From NCBI RefSeq assembly GCF_022539505.1, contig NC_061510.1, forward strand, positions 265,679,687 to 265,743,686: 64,000 nt of DNA. The letters are read 5' to 3'. This document shows, in pieces, positions 22,377 through 32,217 of the stretch. The stretch comes from Lolium rigidum (taxonomy: Eukaryota; Streptophyta; Magnoliopsida; Poales; Poaceae). A model generated the notes under the pieces. The model saw only the letters and a list, made by a program, of their open reading frames with translations. It was not told the DNA's origin and searched no databases. The translations under genes and the position numbers were made by a program. The first letter of the stretch is position 1, and every line of letters starts with the position of its first letter.

Positions 22377-22899
22377 GCATCCCCAAGCTTAGTTCTGCTC
22401 GTCCCGAGCGGGTAAGCGATAACAAAGATAATTTCTGGAGTGACATGCCATCATAACCTTGATCATACTATTGTAAGCATATGTAATGAATGCAGCGATC
22501 AAAACAATGGTAATGACATGAGTAAACAAGCTGAATCATAAAGCAAAGACTTTTCATGAATAGTACTTTCAAGACAAGCATCAATAAGTCTTGCATAAGA
22601 GTTAACTCATAAAGCAATAAATCAAAGTAAAGGTATTGAAGCAACACAAAAGAAGATTAAGTTTCAGCGGTTGCTTTCAACTTAGAACATGTGTATCTCA
22701 TGGATAATTGGCAACATAGAGAAATATAACAAGTGCAATATGCAAGTATGTAGGAATCAATGCACAGTTCACACAAGTGTTTGCTTCTTGAGGTGGAGAG
22801 AAATAGGTGAACTGACTCAACATAAAAGGTAAAAGAATGGCCCTTCGCAGAGGGAAGCATTGATTGCTATATTTGTGCTAGAACTTTGGTTTTGAAAAC
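22377..22899 (-). mobile_element. A1 internal 3' end
   Basis: Starts with the reverse of the purine tract (GCATCCCCAAGCTTA) next to the LTR; homologous to A2 39880-40371 in reverse. Noncoding. Interrupted by B at AAAAC (22895-22899). Confidence 0.9.
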
Positions 22900-24064
22900 T
22901 GTTGACGTCAGAAACCCCCTGGCGGGCAGAGACGGTCAACACGGTAGAGCCGGGAACAACTAGGGCTGCGGCTGGCCCCAGTCCTCAGAGCGACGGCCGG
23001 CAAAGCCTCCTGGTCGCACGTCCGATGCTTATCACAAGGGCGTGCCACCTGACCTATACCAGTCGGGGAAGGTGTGGATGATGCCTCGCTTAGTTTCCTG
23101 CATGGCATACACGTAAACATTAAATACGAGCCTCGATCGGCTCTCGAGGTTATCCGTGAATCGGCTCAAAGAGCCGATCCACCCATGATCCGGACAAGGT
23201 GTCCGAATATATGGTGGTCCTGCTTGATCAAGATGAAGCTAATGAGATCTAAGACGATTTAGGGTTTTCACCGCATAATCGGATCATCCTACTCACGATT
23301 GGGCCTCGCGCTCGCGCACGGTGACCGTAAGCCGATCCTAGACAGGGCCTAAAAACCAACACGAGGTTGATCCCCGGAACATCCTTTCTAGGGCTAGCAA
23401 ACGCCACCCTACACGTCGCTGGATCCTCCAACCCTTTGTAAGGCCTAACTATTGCGGATGTTAAACTAATCCTTGATGAAACAAGGAGCAACCGTAACGG
23501 ATCAGATCTACTAAACTATGATCAAGCGGGGTGCCGCCCCTACACCTAAGATAGGTGTAAGGGCGGCTAGATGTGCAAGGGTCGCATAACGAAAGCATGT
23601 AATTCGAAGAACAATGCTAACCCTAACACATCTAAGATAACTACGTTGCTCGCCATCAAAAGGCTTCGATACGAGCAACGCATGAACACCGTGGGCAGGC
23701 TTGTGCTTGCCTAGATCGCAAGATGCGATCTAGGCAGCATGGTGCTTACGGAGAAACCCTCGAGACGAAGGAGTTGGCGATGCGCCGAGATTTGTTTGTG
23801 GTTGAACGTTGGTTGTTGTTTATTCCATAAACCCTAGATACATATTTATAGTCCGGGGGACTTTCTAATGTGGGCGTGCACCAAACCGTGCACGAGTAAG
23901 ATTCTAACTTCTAAACTAAGATGCGATCTAATATGTTACAGATACATGGGCAAACAAGCCCAACTTGGTATAAAAGGCCGATTCACGTATTTCTTCTATA
24001 TATATTCTTCAAGTCCATCTTGATCGCGGCCCACCTCTGACTCGGTCAAATTCGGGTGATAACA
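22900..24064 (-). repeat. B 3' LTR (left)
   Basis: TGTTGACGTCAG to GGTGATAACA on the plus strand. TATA motif CTATAAATATG on the - strand at about 23841-23851. Nearly identical to the right LTR; differences include several CAG/CGG and CTG/CCG positions. No gene. Confidence 0.95.
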
Positions 24065-24080
24065 CATGCCCCCCTGGTTT
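24065..24080 (-). promoter_or_regulatory. Polypurine tract of B
   Basis: On the - strand CAAAACCAGGGGGGCATG leads straight into the 3' LTR, giving the plus-strand primer for B and confirming its - orientation. Confidence 0.75.
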
Positions 24081-24354
24081 TGGAAATGACATTTCCAAAA
24101 TCATTATGCTCTTCTTTCGTCGGGTCATGTCGTGGCGGAGCGGAAGCTGCCGCGAGAATCTTCCATCATTACGCCTCGCCTCCTGGGCTTCTACTGTATG
24201 AATTGTCAATTTCGGCATCACGTCCTCGAGAACCGTCATGGCATTATATCTCCACTACACTCTCTTTATTTATACTGTGCCAAACGGTTCACCACTCCAT
24301 CCCCTTGCTCTGCTCTGTTCACCAAACCAAAAAACCCTCCTCCCACTGCAGCCA

Positions 24355-24787
24355 TGTCTTCCTCTTCCTCCTCCGCTTCGGGCCTCTCTCTCCAACCGTC
24401 GCAGAAGAACAAGGAAGAGGACGATCCCCGCTCCGGGCGAACTCCATCTCCTCGACAAGGAGAAGAAAGGAGGAGAAGCGGAGAGGACCAAGGCCTCCCC
24501 TCCGCCGGGCTTCCGCCGAAGAAGCGCTCCCGCATGTGGGCGGACGAGCGAGGACGACGATGACGACGAGGAAGAAGAAGATGAGGAGGAGGAAGATGAT
24601 TCCTCCTCCTCCGCTGGGTATCCTCCAACGAAGCGCTTCCGCGGGCTGGGCGGATAGCGAGGATGATGATGATGACGAGGAGGAGGAGGAAGCTCCAGCC
24701 GACGGCTGGGGCAGCAACGGCGAGGAGCTTCCTGGGAGCAGCGCCGACGACCTCGACGACGGCGATGATGAGGACAGCGACGACTAG
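24355..24787 (+). pseudogene. Antisense acidic ORF of Tat-like element B, frameshifted
   Basis: Reads opposite to B's gag, next to the 3' LTR. The likely start is ATG at 24355 after a TATA-like stretch (CTTTATTTATACTG, about 24264) and a CT/CA-rich leader. Three consecutive pieces lie in three frames: a basic/Ser part with PPKKRSR (to about 24540), an acidic run SEDDDDDEEEE with a PPTKRFR motif (about 24550-24650), and a second acidic run WADSEDDDDDEEEEE with an acidic tail ending at a TAG at 24787. Two repeats of a [P-P-x-K-R-x-R]-[W-A-D-S/E]-[acidic run] module are visible. Two frameshifts break it. The function is unknown; the KR motif followed by an acidic stretch suggests a nuclear acidic protein. 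Confidence 0.6.
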
Positions 24788-25689
24788 TAGAGTAGGACTA
24801 GCGATGGCAGTGCACTAGGCACCGAGATCCCTCTTTTGAGAGCCATCGGCTCTTCTTGTAAAGCCGCTCCTTTGAATTAATGAGAATTGTTCTTTCAATT
24901 TCTCCTTTCATTAATCCAATTTCCATCCTTCCGCTTGCCACACCAAGACCGATAGCAACGAATCGGACTATTATTGTTTTCTTGACCGTGGTGTTTTGCG
25001 GTCCACGGCCGATGATTGTTCATCGGCTAATTTGAAAACCAGTCTCCTTCCTTTTCTTGCAGCACCGGCGCGGTCCAAACCTCGTACAAGACGACGGCTT
25101 TTCCTCCCCAGCTCCTCCCTGAGAAGATCATGATGCAGTGTCAGCCAATGCAACTCCAATTGGCTCTCAAAAAATAGCATCTCCCAAGTTAGTGGCCCTC
25201 CGAGCCTTAGTCAAGGCGAGAAAGGTAGCGAAATAGCCAATCATGTCGCCATTGACCTCACGTCACAATGCAGAGCCAATCGATTTTAACAACACCGGCT
25301 CCCCAAAGTAGAGAACCTTCAGTGTGAGCTGCCCCCCGAGCTTCTTCAATCTACTTCTTGCGCCTTGCAGGTCGAATCAGCTCCTTTCCTTCGGCGGATC
25401 TAACACAATCCATCCTTGACCTGATCTGCACGTCCAGGCAGCTCTTGGCATTGTTCTTGAAGAGAAGATCCGAGCCTTTAAGCTACTCCATTGAGGAGTT
25501 CTTCCATTAAAATCTCTCTTCGTGCTCCATTGACCCTCTGATCGTAACAGTTTTTCCTCTTGAGTCGATGGCCATGCATCGGCTTTTATATCCTTAAGTC
25601 GATGCCTGCTGCATCGGCTGTGCTCAAAAATTTTCGAATTTCAGAATTTTTACGGCCGACTTGTGCATCGGCCCCCATATTTCAATACC
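24788..25689 (-). mobile_element. B internal 3' noncoding region
   Basis: Contains repeated ATCGGCT/AGCCGAT words typical of this family's untranslated part, and the 3' flank of the antisense ORF. No coding region or RNA gene seen. Interrupted at CATCA (25690-25694) by C. Confidence 0.75.
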
Positions 25690-25694
25690 CATCA

Positions 25695-26834
25695 TGATGA
25701 GGACTAAGTCCTTGGATGTGCCCGATCTTCACGGATTTGGGTGGAACTCGTGGGGGTAGGTGGATGAACACGATGAACACGAAGAACGCGAGGGGAATCG
25801 TGGGGATACAACACACACACGCACACAAACCGGTTTTCCCTCGTAGGCCCGATACACCTACTCGATAGAGGTTGCGAGAAAAGACCTTCCGGTAGAAGTC
25901 CCGCAAAGAGATCGACAAGTCGAATCCCGAGAGATCTAGAAGGGCGAAAAGACCGGAAGGTTGATAGAAGTGCAAGCAAAAGACCAAATAGGTAGAAGTG
26001 CAAGCAAAAGACCAACAAATCGGTAGAAGTCGCCAAAGAGATCTTCACGAGTCGACAAGGAGCCCGGGTGGGTACAAGATCAAAGATCTAGGTAGGGTTC
26101 CCACAAGGGTGAGCTAAGCTCGGGTTTAATTTCACATCAAGTCTAATCTCGAGATCCGAGCCAACTAGGCTATATATAGTAGGTGGGGCGAAGGGATAAG
26201 TTACAACTAAAAGTGCTTTGTTGTCTTTGAAGTTCGGCTGGGGCGGAAGTTCCGGTCATCATGGGCGGAAGTTCCGGTCGGGAGCGGAGTTCCGGTGCGG
26301 AGGGGCGGAAGTTCCGGTCGAGGCGGAAGTTCGGCCAAGTTCCGGCCTTGTTCGGAAATGCGCCATTGTCCCGCAGTAACATCCCGTAAGGTTTTCGACG
26401 ACTTTCGGAACTTGGGCGGAACTTGGGCGGAAGTTCCGGTGGGCGGAAGTTCCGGTCCTTCGGGGCGGAAGTTCCGGCTGGACCCTGTTTCCTGGGCGCT
26501 GGGACGCATCTTGAGAGCATCTGGGAGGCATGCGGCCGGAAGTTCCGGTCTGGAGGGCGGAAGTTCCGGCTGAGGCGCTGTAGCTCCATCTTCTTCGTTT
26601 CCGGCTCTCTCTCCATTGGCTTGGCCTTCATGGCTCGCTTCTTGGTCGATGTACCTGATTGAACATAGGGTATTGGCATGAAGTAGCAAGCCATCCAAAG
26701 GAGTGTCAAAAGCATACATGGAGAGGAGCGAATTCACCTCTTGGCGTAGGGCTTGGGCTCGAGCTCGTGTCATTGGACCACGAGGAGGGCTTGTCGGTCT
26801 TGATGTAGTGTCGACCTTGGGTAGGGCTACATCA
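25695..26834 (-). repeat. C 3' LTR (left)
   Basis: TGATGAGGACTAAG to GGCTACATCA on the plus strand. TATA motif TATATATAG at about 26170-26179 (- strand sense), with the GGAAGTTCC array at 26228-26575 upstream of it. The - strand start of the LTR encodes the polyprotein tail, including GPMTRARAQAL (about 26748-26780). Confidence 0.95.
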
Positions 26835-28165
26835 TCTCCCCCCCCTTGGGAAAGAGTCGTCCTCGACTCTAAAGTGTCTTCATCTCCTTGACATGGCATC
26901 TTATCCTTGATGTTGATGATGTACTTGGTCTTGAGGGTTGTACCATTGGAGTTCATGAAGCACATGTGTTGGTCCGTGGTGATGGTTGTTTGTAGTCCTT
27001 GTAGTCGGATGTTCTCCCTAAGAAACAATGTATGCATGTGTGAAGCATTAACCGTTCGAGAGCATGTCTTGCATTGATCTAAAGGATGGAGTCTAGCTAC
27101 CACATCAAAAGTTGGAGCATGGGTATAGGGGTTGGAGATGGACTTAGCTTGAAAACAAATGGGGCGTTGTATGCATGGAAGCTTGATGTCTCTCATCATC
27201 TTGTTGTCATGGTGGTGTGTGGAGAGCATGGTAAGTGTCATGTCTCGTCCCTTCTTCTTGGAGTTGAGGCAGGTAGCTTGACGAAGTACATGTTCTTGTA
27301 TGATGGTTCGTGTGTCTTCATGTAGTTTCTTCATGGTGATGGCGCGCTTGTCGGAGTCCATGTTGGTGCTCTCATGAATAATTGGAGGTGGGATGTGGCT
27401 TCCGAACAAGAACTTGGGTAAAAGCAACTTTGCATTGGACAAGAAATCATCATGCGAATGGAAATCAACCAATTCTTTTTCCGCGGAAAACTTGGCAAAA
27501 ATGGGAACAAAAATTGTGTCGGTGTCGTCAATGTTTTGTGGGACAAGGAGTGATGTATAGGGAAGTCTCATTTGCAAGTCACAAAAAGGGTGTTGTGTAG
27601 CGTTGTCCCAAACAAACGGAACATTCAAAAGGCCAAAAATGGTGCTAATGTTTTTCATGAAGCGAGTATGGAAAATGGCAATGGTATGGAAACGTCGAGC
27701 TTGGGCAATTGTGGTTGGCGTGTGCCGCTTATGTATATCCCCAAAGGTCGAATAATTCACTTCAATGCCAATAGAGGAAATCGCAAATCCAAAGGAAATC
27801 AACTTTTTGTGTGCCAACGGCCATAAGATGCATAAGGTCTCTCTCACATATATAATATGGTCCTTGAGGTTCTCGGAGCGTATGATGATATCATCAATAC
27901 ATACAACAACCATTGTGCCAACAAGATCTTTCAAGATATGTTGCATAAAAAGCAAAAGAGGTGACGAGGAATTGGGCCAAACCGGAAGCTCGACAAGAAA
28001 AATTGGAAACACACGATGGCGAAGGCGTTGGGAAACATACCCTTTGGTTTGAATCCCGCGGGTTTGGTGATGGAGTTTGTCCTTGGTGGGGTAGCTCTCG
28101 ATGGCACGTGTCGTCAACTCATGCTCCGTGGCGGTGGATGTTGTCGTTCGGGTACCTATACACAC
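26207..28165 (-). pseudogene. C ORF2: decayed RT-like and integrase-like polyprotein tail running into the LTR
   Basis: 652 codons; overlaps the end of ORF1 by 10 bp because of a frameshift near 28160 (D reads through at this point). Residues about 65-200 resemble a Ty3/gypsy RT palm-to-connection segment and keep CIDD at 90-93 of MVVVCIDDIII. Residues 275-312 resemble the KKLHE...LNKKKK segment that normally follows the integrase core, yet residues about 368-405 (HTLFLRENIRLQGLQTTITT) resemble the integrase core itself, so the order looks scrambled. Upstream RT fingers, protease and RNase H are missing. The frame enters the 3' LTR at residue 445 and carries GPMTRARAQAL at 463-473. Not a working polymerase. 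Confidence 0.65.
26228..26575. repeat. GGCGGAAGTTCCGGTC motif array, C 3' LTR
   Basis: Eight exact copies of GGAAGTTCCGG plus several one-base variants in about 350 bp, most inside GGCGGAAGTTCCGGTC. The core is a near-palindrome. It lies upstream of the TATA motif at the position that holds the CCGGTC array in D. Confidence 0.88.
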
Positions 28166-30891
28166 AATGGAGAAAACAAAAGCGTGTGTGCATGGTAGAT
28201 GAATACATCATCCATCATGATGTTCCATGTCTTGTGCACATCACCATTAGTGTCAAGCAAGATAGTATGAAATGCATGGTGATGGTGCATATGGCAAGAA
28301 GGTGCATTCATGGCATGTGGTAACTTAGGATCATCAAAAATTGAGAAGGCTATGGGGGCCATCTCATGGACAATGAAATAAGCATTCTTGCATACCAAGC
28401 ATAAGAAAGAGTCATTATTCACAATCTTGGATGCAAGGAACATGGAATAGTGTAAACATTTGGGGCAAAGCATGTTTAACATGTTATCATTGTTGTCGAC
28501 AACCCTATAGAAAGAGCAATTGTTCATCAAGGGTGTCACAACACAAGCATTAGCATCATCATTTTCATTGCAAGCAATACATGGTAAAGAGCAATTGTTC
28601 GACATATTGCAAGCAATAGGAGAGAAAGTGAAACTCTCATAGCATGGCATGACCATATTGTCACAAGCAAGTAATTCCACATGATCAACAATGTTATCAA
28701 GCAAAGCATCACATGGGAAAGACAAATTGTTCAACAAGTTGCATGCAATGGGATTTATATTGAAACACTCATAGCATGGCATGATCATATTGTCACAAGC
28801 AAGCATACCCACATGATCAACAATGTTATCAAGCAAAGAATCACATGGAGGAATGAACGAAGCATGTGGCATAGCAATTGTATCCTCAAGATCATGCATG
28901 CACTCATAAGTCATCATGTCCACTAGTGGGATCATGGCATCATCAACACCCATATAGGTACCTTTGTAGTCCGACTCATTTGAGGTAGGTGTTGTGGAAG
29001 TGGTAGGATCCATGTGGTCGACATCTTTGACTTCTTGTAAGCATGGTGTGATATCATCATCTTCATGCACCATGTACATCTTCTCCATGACCGGGAACTC
29101 GTCCTCCGTGGAACCTAGTGCAACATAAGAAGACACAAACGAGGGAGAGGTTAATGTGTTAGCAATTGCGATGTCCTCCATGGACCTATTATCTACCTCT
29201 CTCAACTCACTTTGTGTATCACTCATGTCCTCTAAATGGAAGCACTCAAACTCACATATGGGGTGGAAGTCACTCAACTCATTATCACTCTCGCTCAAGT
29301 GGGCTAAGTGGCTCTCATGCTCACATGGGGTTGGTACCAACTCATCAATCAAGCATGTAGGAGTAGGTTCGACTTGCTCATCTCCATGCGCCTCCGTGGG
29401 TGAAGGGAGAATCCCATGCTCACCATTCTCAACTCCATTCGCCACCTTGGTTGAAGGGATCATCCCATGCTCAACCTTCTCAACTCCATCTTGAAGTGTG
29501 GGCTTCATTGTCGTCATCTTGTCCATTGCCTTGCACCATTCTTTGAAGATGATGGTATCTTGAAGTGTCTTGTTGGCGAATTGGGCATCCAATTGGGCGA
29601 AGTAGAGCTTGTGGGCTTGAGGTGTGTTGCACTCCCATGTCATGTGCTTGTTGGATGTGCACACATCACAATGGAGATTGGGGCATTCCCAAAGATGATG
29701 ACCGTCTTGTGTGCAACGAAAGCATTGGGAGCTACGTGGTCTTGGTGGACAAATCATTGTCATGTTGGCATAAAGTTGTGTAGACCGTTCTTCATCTTGA
29801 AGTGTAGACTCCATGGTCTTCATCTTGGGGCTTGAGCTTCTTGTAGGCGCCATTGTGGTGGTGGCGGTAGGAGGGAGAGGCACCATGAGATGTGGTTCCT
29901 CTCTATTTGCACTTGCCACCATCTTCCTTGTTGATGTAGCGTCTTGTCTCGCACCATTGGAGATCTTCTCATGTGTAGGCGGTCTTGGAGATGCCATTTT
30001 GGTGGTGGCGCTAGGCTTTGTGGACACCATATGGTTGGTGTTGTTGTTCTTTGTAGCCTTGGCCGTTTCATGTCGAGGTTCTCGTCTTCTTGTATCATCA
30101 CCATGTCTTGGGGGGTGTCTTCGAAGATCCTTGGGAGGTGTTGGTCGATGGCGAACATGAGGTGACTTGTGACGGCGATGATCATGTGGTGACACATGTC
30201 GATGGCGGTCATGAGGTGGTGATGGTCGACGATGATCATGAGGTGACGAGTGTCGATGACGATCCTCAACATGCCTAGATGATGGTTCATGTAGCTTGGC
30301 ACTTTGCTTGTGGCGCCTTCTTGAGCTCGGAGGAGAGTGTCGATGGCGATCATGGCGGGGACGCTCTTGTTGTTCCAAAGGACGAGCTCGATGTAGATGA
30401 TCATGTGCGTAAGCACTCTCATGGTGGCGCCGTCTTGAAGGTCCGCAACCGTCATAAGTAGTTCCATTGGCCAAGATGGGGAACTTGTAGGCACCATTCT
30501 TGTGCAAGGTGGTGTCGAAGCTCGGTTCCACCATCGTGTCGATGTCATAGTCGAGGTAGTGCTCGGTGCGGTGCTCCATCATGGTGTCGTAGTCGTAGTC
30601 GAGGTAGTGCTCGGTGCGGTGCTCCATCATGGTGTCGTAGTCGTGGTCGAGGTAGTGCTCCACCATGTCGTTGATGTTGTGGTCGAGCTCGGAGTGGTGG
30701 TCCACCATGTTGTCCATGCTTGGCGAGTCATGGTCGGTGTAGAGATGCTCGATGTCGGTCATGTCGCCAATGCTTGCGGAGCCATTGTCGGTGTCGAGCT
30801 CCACATGGTTCTCCATATCCGCGGTGCTTGCGGAGCTATCACCCTCATCGTACTCCATGTCGTCCTCCGTAGGTTCATCCTCACTATCCAT
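28156..30891 (-). CDS. C ORF1: acidic, RS/His-repeat, zinc-knuckle gag-like protein
   Basis: 911 codons from ATG 30891. Residues 1-125 are acidic with tandem HYLDYDYDTMMEHRTE-type repeats. Residues 150-275 are His/Arg/Ser-rich with RHRHSPPSSRRRH-type repeats. CCHC knuckles (CX2CX4HX4C) lie at 390-403 and 408-421. Then comes an acidic region corresponding to D's C-terminal third, followed without a stop by the CxxC zinc-ribbon-like part that in D is the start of ORF2. D has a TAA where C has TCA. The frame ends by a frameshift at HTLLFSPLCV. The repeat regions differ in length from D while the knuckles and flanks are conserved, so the repeats are evolving fast. Confidence 0.8.
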   Translation of the reverse strand: MDSEDEPTEDDMEYDEGDSSASTADMENHVELDTDNGSASIGDMTDIEHLYTDHDSPSMDNMVDHHSELDHNINDMVEHYLDHDYDTMMEHRTEHYLDYDYDTMMEHRTEHYLDYDIDTMVEPSFDTTLHKNGAYKFPILANGTTYDGCGPSRRRHHESAYAHDHLHRARPLEQQERPRHDRHRHSPPSSRRRHKQSAKLHEPSSRHVEDRHRHSSPHDHRRPSPPHDRHRHVSPHDHRRHKSPHVRHRPTPPKDLRRHPPRHGDDTRRREPRHETAKATKNNNTNHMVSTKPSATTKMASPRPPTHEKISNGARQDATSTRKMVASANREEPHLMVPLPPTATTTMAPTRSSSPKMKTMESTLQDEERSTQLYANMTMICPPRPRSSQCFRCTQDGHHLWECPNLHCDVCTSNKHMTWECNTPQAHKLYFAQLDAQFANKTLQDTIIFKEWCKAMDKMTTMKPTLQDGVEKVEHGMIPSTKVANGVENGEHGILPSPTEAHGDEQVEPTPTCLIDELVPTPCEHESHLAHLSESDNELSDFHPICEFECFHLEDMSDTQSELREVDNRSMEDIAIANTLTSPSFVSSYVALGSTEDEFPVMEKMYMVHEDDDITPCLQEVKDVDHMDPTTSTTPTSNESDYKGTYMGVDDAMIPLVDMMTYECMHDLEDTIAMPHASFIPPCDSLLDNIVDHVGMLACDNMIMPCYECFNINPIACNLLNNLSFPCDALLDNIVDHVELLACDNMVMPCYESFTFSPIACNMSNNCSLPCIACNENDDANACVVTPLMNNCSFYRVVDNNDNMLNMLCPKCLHYSMFLASKIVNNDSFLCLVCKNAYFIVHEMAPIAFSIFDDPKLPHAMNAPSCHMHHHHAFHTILLDTNGDVHKTWNIMMDDVFIYHAHTLLFSPLCV

Positions 30892-31828
30892 GTTAGTCTC
30901 TATGATTGGTGTATATATATGGTGGAAGGAAAACTACCAAAAGTGTCAAAACTTGCAAACCAAAATCGAAAAAGTGTTTCAAGTCGGAGGGCAACCGATA
31001 TGTATGCACACACACAAAACAAAAACTCTATATGGTGTTAGGTATGGGTGTGGAAAGCCAAATGGAAGAACCAAACGAAGAGTCTATTGTCAAAAGTGGG
31101 TAAGATCCAAAAGTCACAAGTCAAAGGCGGTGATCACAAAAGGCATACACAAGGTGGAACACACGCGTGGGACAAAATGGGGTTAGCGCGACTTGGAAAA
31201 TGAGCACGAACAAAATTGGTCCTAGCGAAGACTACTAGCTCGGTGTCACGCCAACACAAGAGAGACCGTGGCTTGGTTGCAAAATTGAGAAGCAACTAGA
31301 TTTGCGCAAGACGCCTCTCTTCTCTTTTCTCTCTTTTGCTTATAAGCTTTGGACTCTTTTGTGTATAGGTGTCACCACACTCTTTTTCTTTCTCTTTTTG
31401 TATTTTTTTTTTCTTTCTTTTTCTCACTATGCAAGGATGCTACTATCTATGTAAGTATGTCACACTTCTTTTGTTTATCTTTTCACACGAGCTTGCTTCG
31501 TAGCTTTGCTCAACACACGCACACCCTCACGGTCGGGACGCTTGCGCAATGCTTCGCAACACTAGAAAGCCACTCTCGATAGGAAAGGTACGCAAAAGAG
31601 GCTAAGGCTACAAGTTAGGAGCAAGTTATACCACTTGATGATGGTGGCCGACGACCTTGTACTTGCTATGGTGGAGGTGTCAAAAGAACCGCTTGGATCT
31701 TCGGGGTGCCGTCGTCGTTGTCGATGTTGCGGAAGCTTTGTGGTTGCTGAAATGGCACACAAACCGAAGTCCAAACACAAGGGGGTTAGTACCAAAACGA
31801 AAAACGAAGGTTGCTTTGTCAAAATTTC

Positions 31829-31915
31829 GGCCGGGCGGAACTTCCGGTCCCGAGGGGCGGAACTTCCGGTCCCGGGCGGAACTTCCGGTCCTGCCGGGCG
31901 GAACTTCCGGTCGCA
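31829..31915. repeat. GGCGGAACTTCCGGTC array in C leader
   Basis: Four copies of GGCGGAACTTCCGGTC in 87 bp. The core GGAACTTCC is the reverse complement of the LTR core GGAAGTTCC, while the flanks (GGCGG...GGTC) keep the same orientation as in the LTR. Confidence 0.88.
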
Positions 31916-32200
31916 ATCAGATCTGCGGGCTGTTCGTCGATTTGGGCGGAAATCCGGGCCGAAATCCTTCGAATTCGAGGAAAATTTGGCACTAGAAGCT
32001 GTGGGAAGGTGGGGGAATTGCAGATCAACACCAAAGACAAGTTTCTATTGGACCAAAACCACCAAAAACTCAACAAATCGCGAGATCGATCCAAGGCCAA
32101 TTTGGGACTATTTTTTGGGAAATTTTTTTGAGAAATTTTTTTTTTTTGGGCGAAATTGGTGGAATTGGGGGCTGTGGGGGTCAAATCCGTGGCAACCTAA

Positions 32201-32215
32201 GAGCTGCTGATACCA
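32201..32215 (-). promoter_or_regulatory. Primer binding site of C
   Basis: The - strand reads TGGTATCAGCAGCTC, two bases from the LTR. The first nine bases match the initiator-Met tRNA primer site, as in D and G. Confidence 0.75.
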
Positions 32216-32217
32216 TA

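Larger units (their letters stand above)
30892..32217 (-). other. C leader
   Basis: Untranslated leader homologous to the D leader (shared CTAGTGTTGCGA block near 31558 and the GGTATAACTTGC donor-like block near 31627 on the - strand). It contains the GGAACTTCC array at 31829-31915 and the primer site at 32201-32215. No convincing ORF. Confidence 0.75.

Noticed and set aside
26295..26662. Gly/Ser/Arg-rich + strand frames in C LTRs (GGRKFRSGG repeats)
   Set aside because: Translation of the GGAAGTTCC array on the opposite strand; no independent evidence for a protein.
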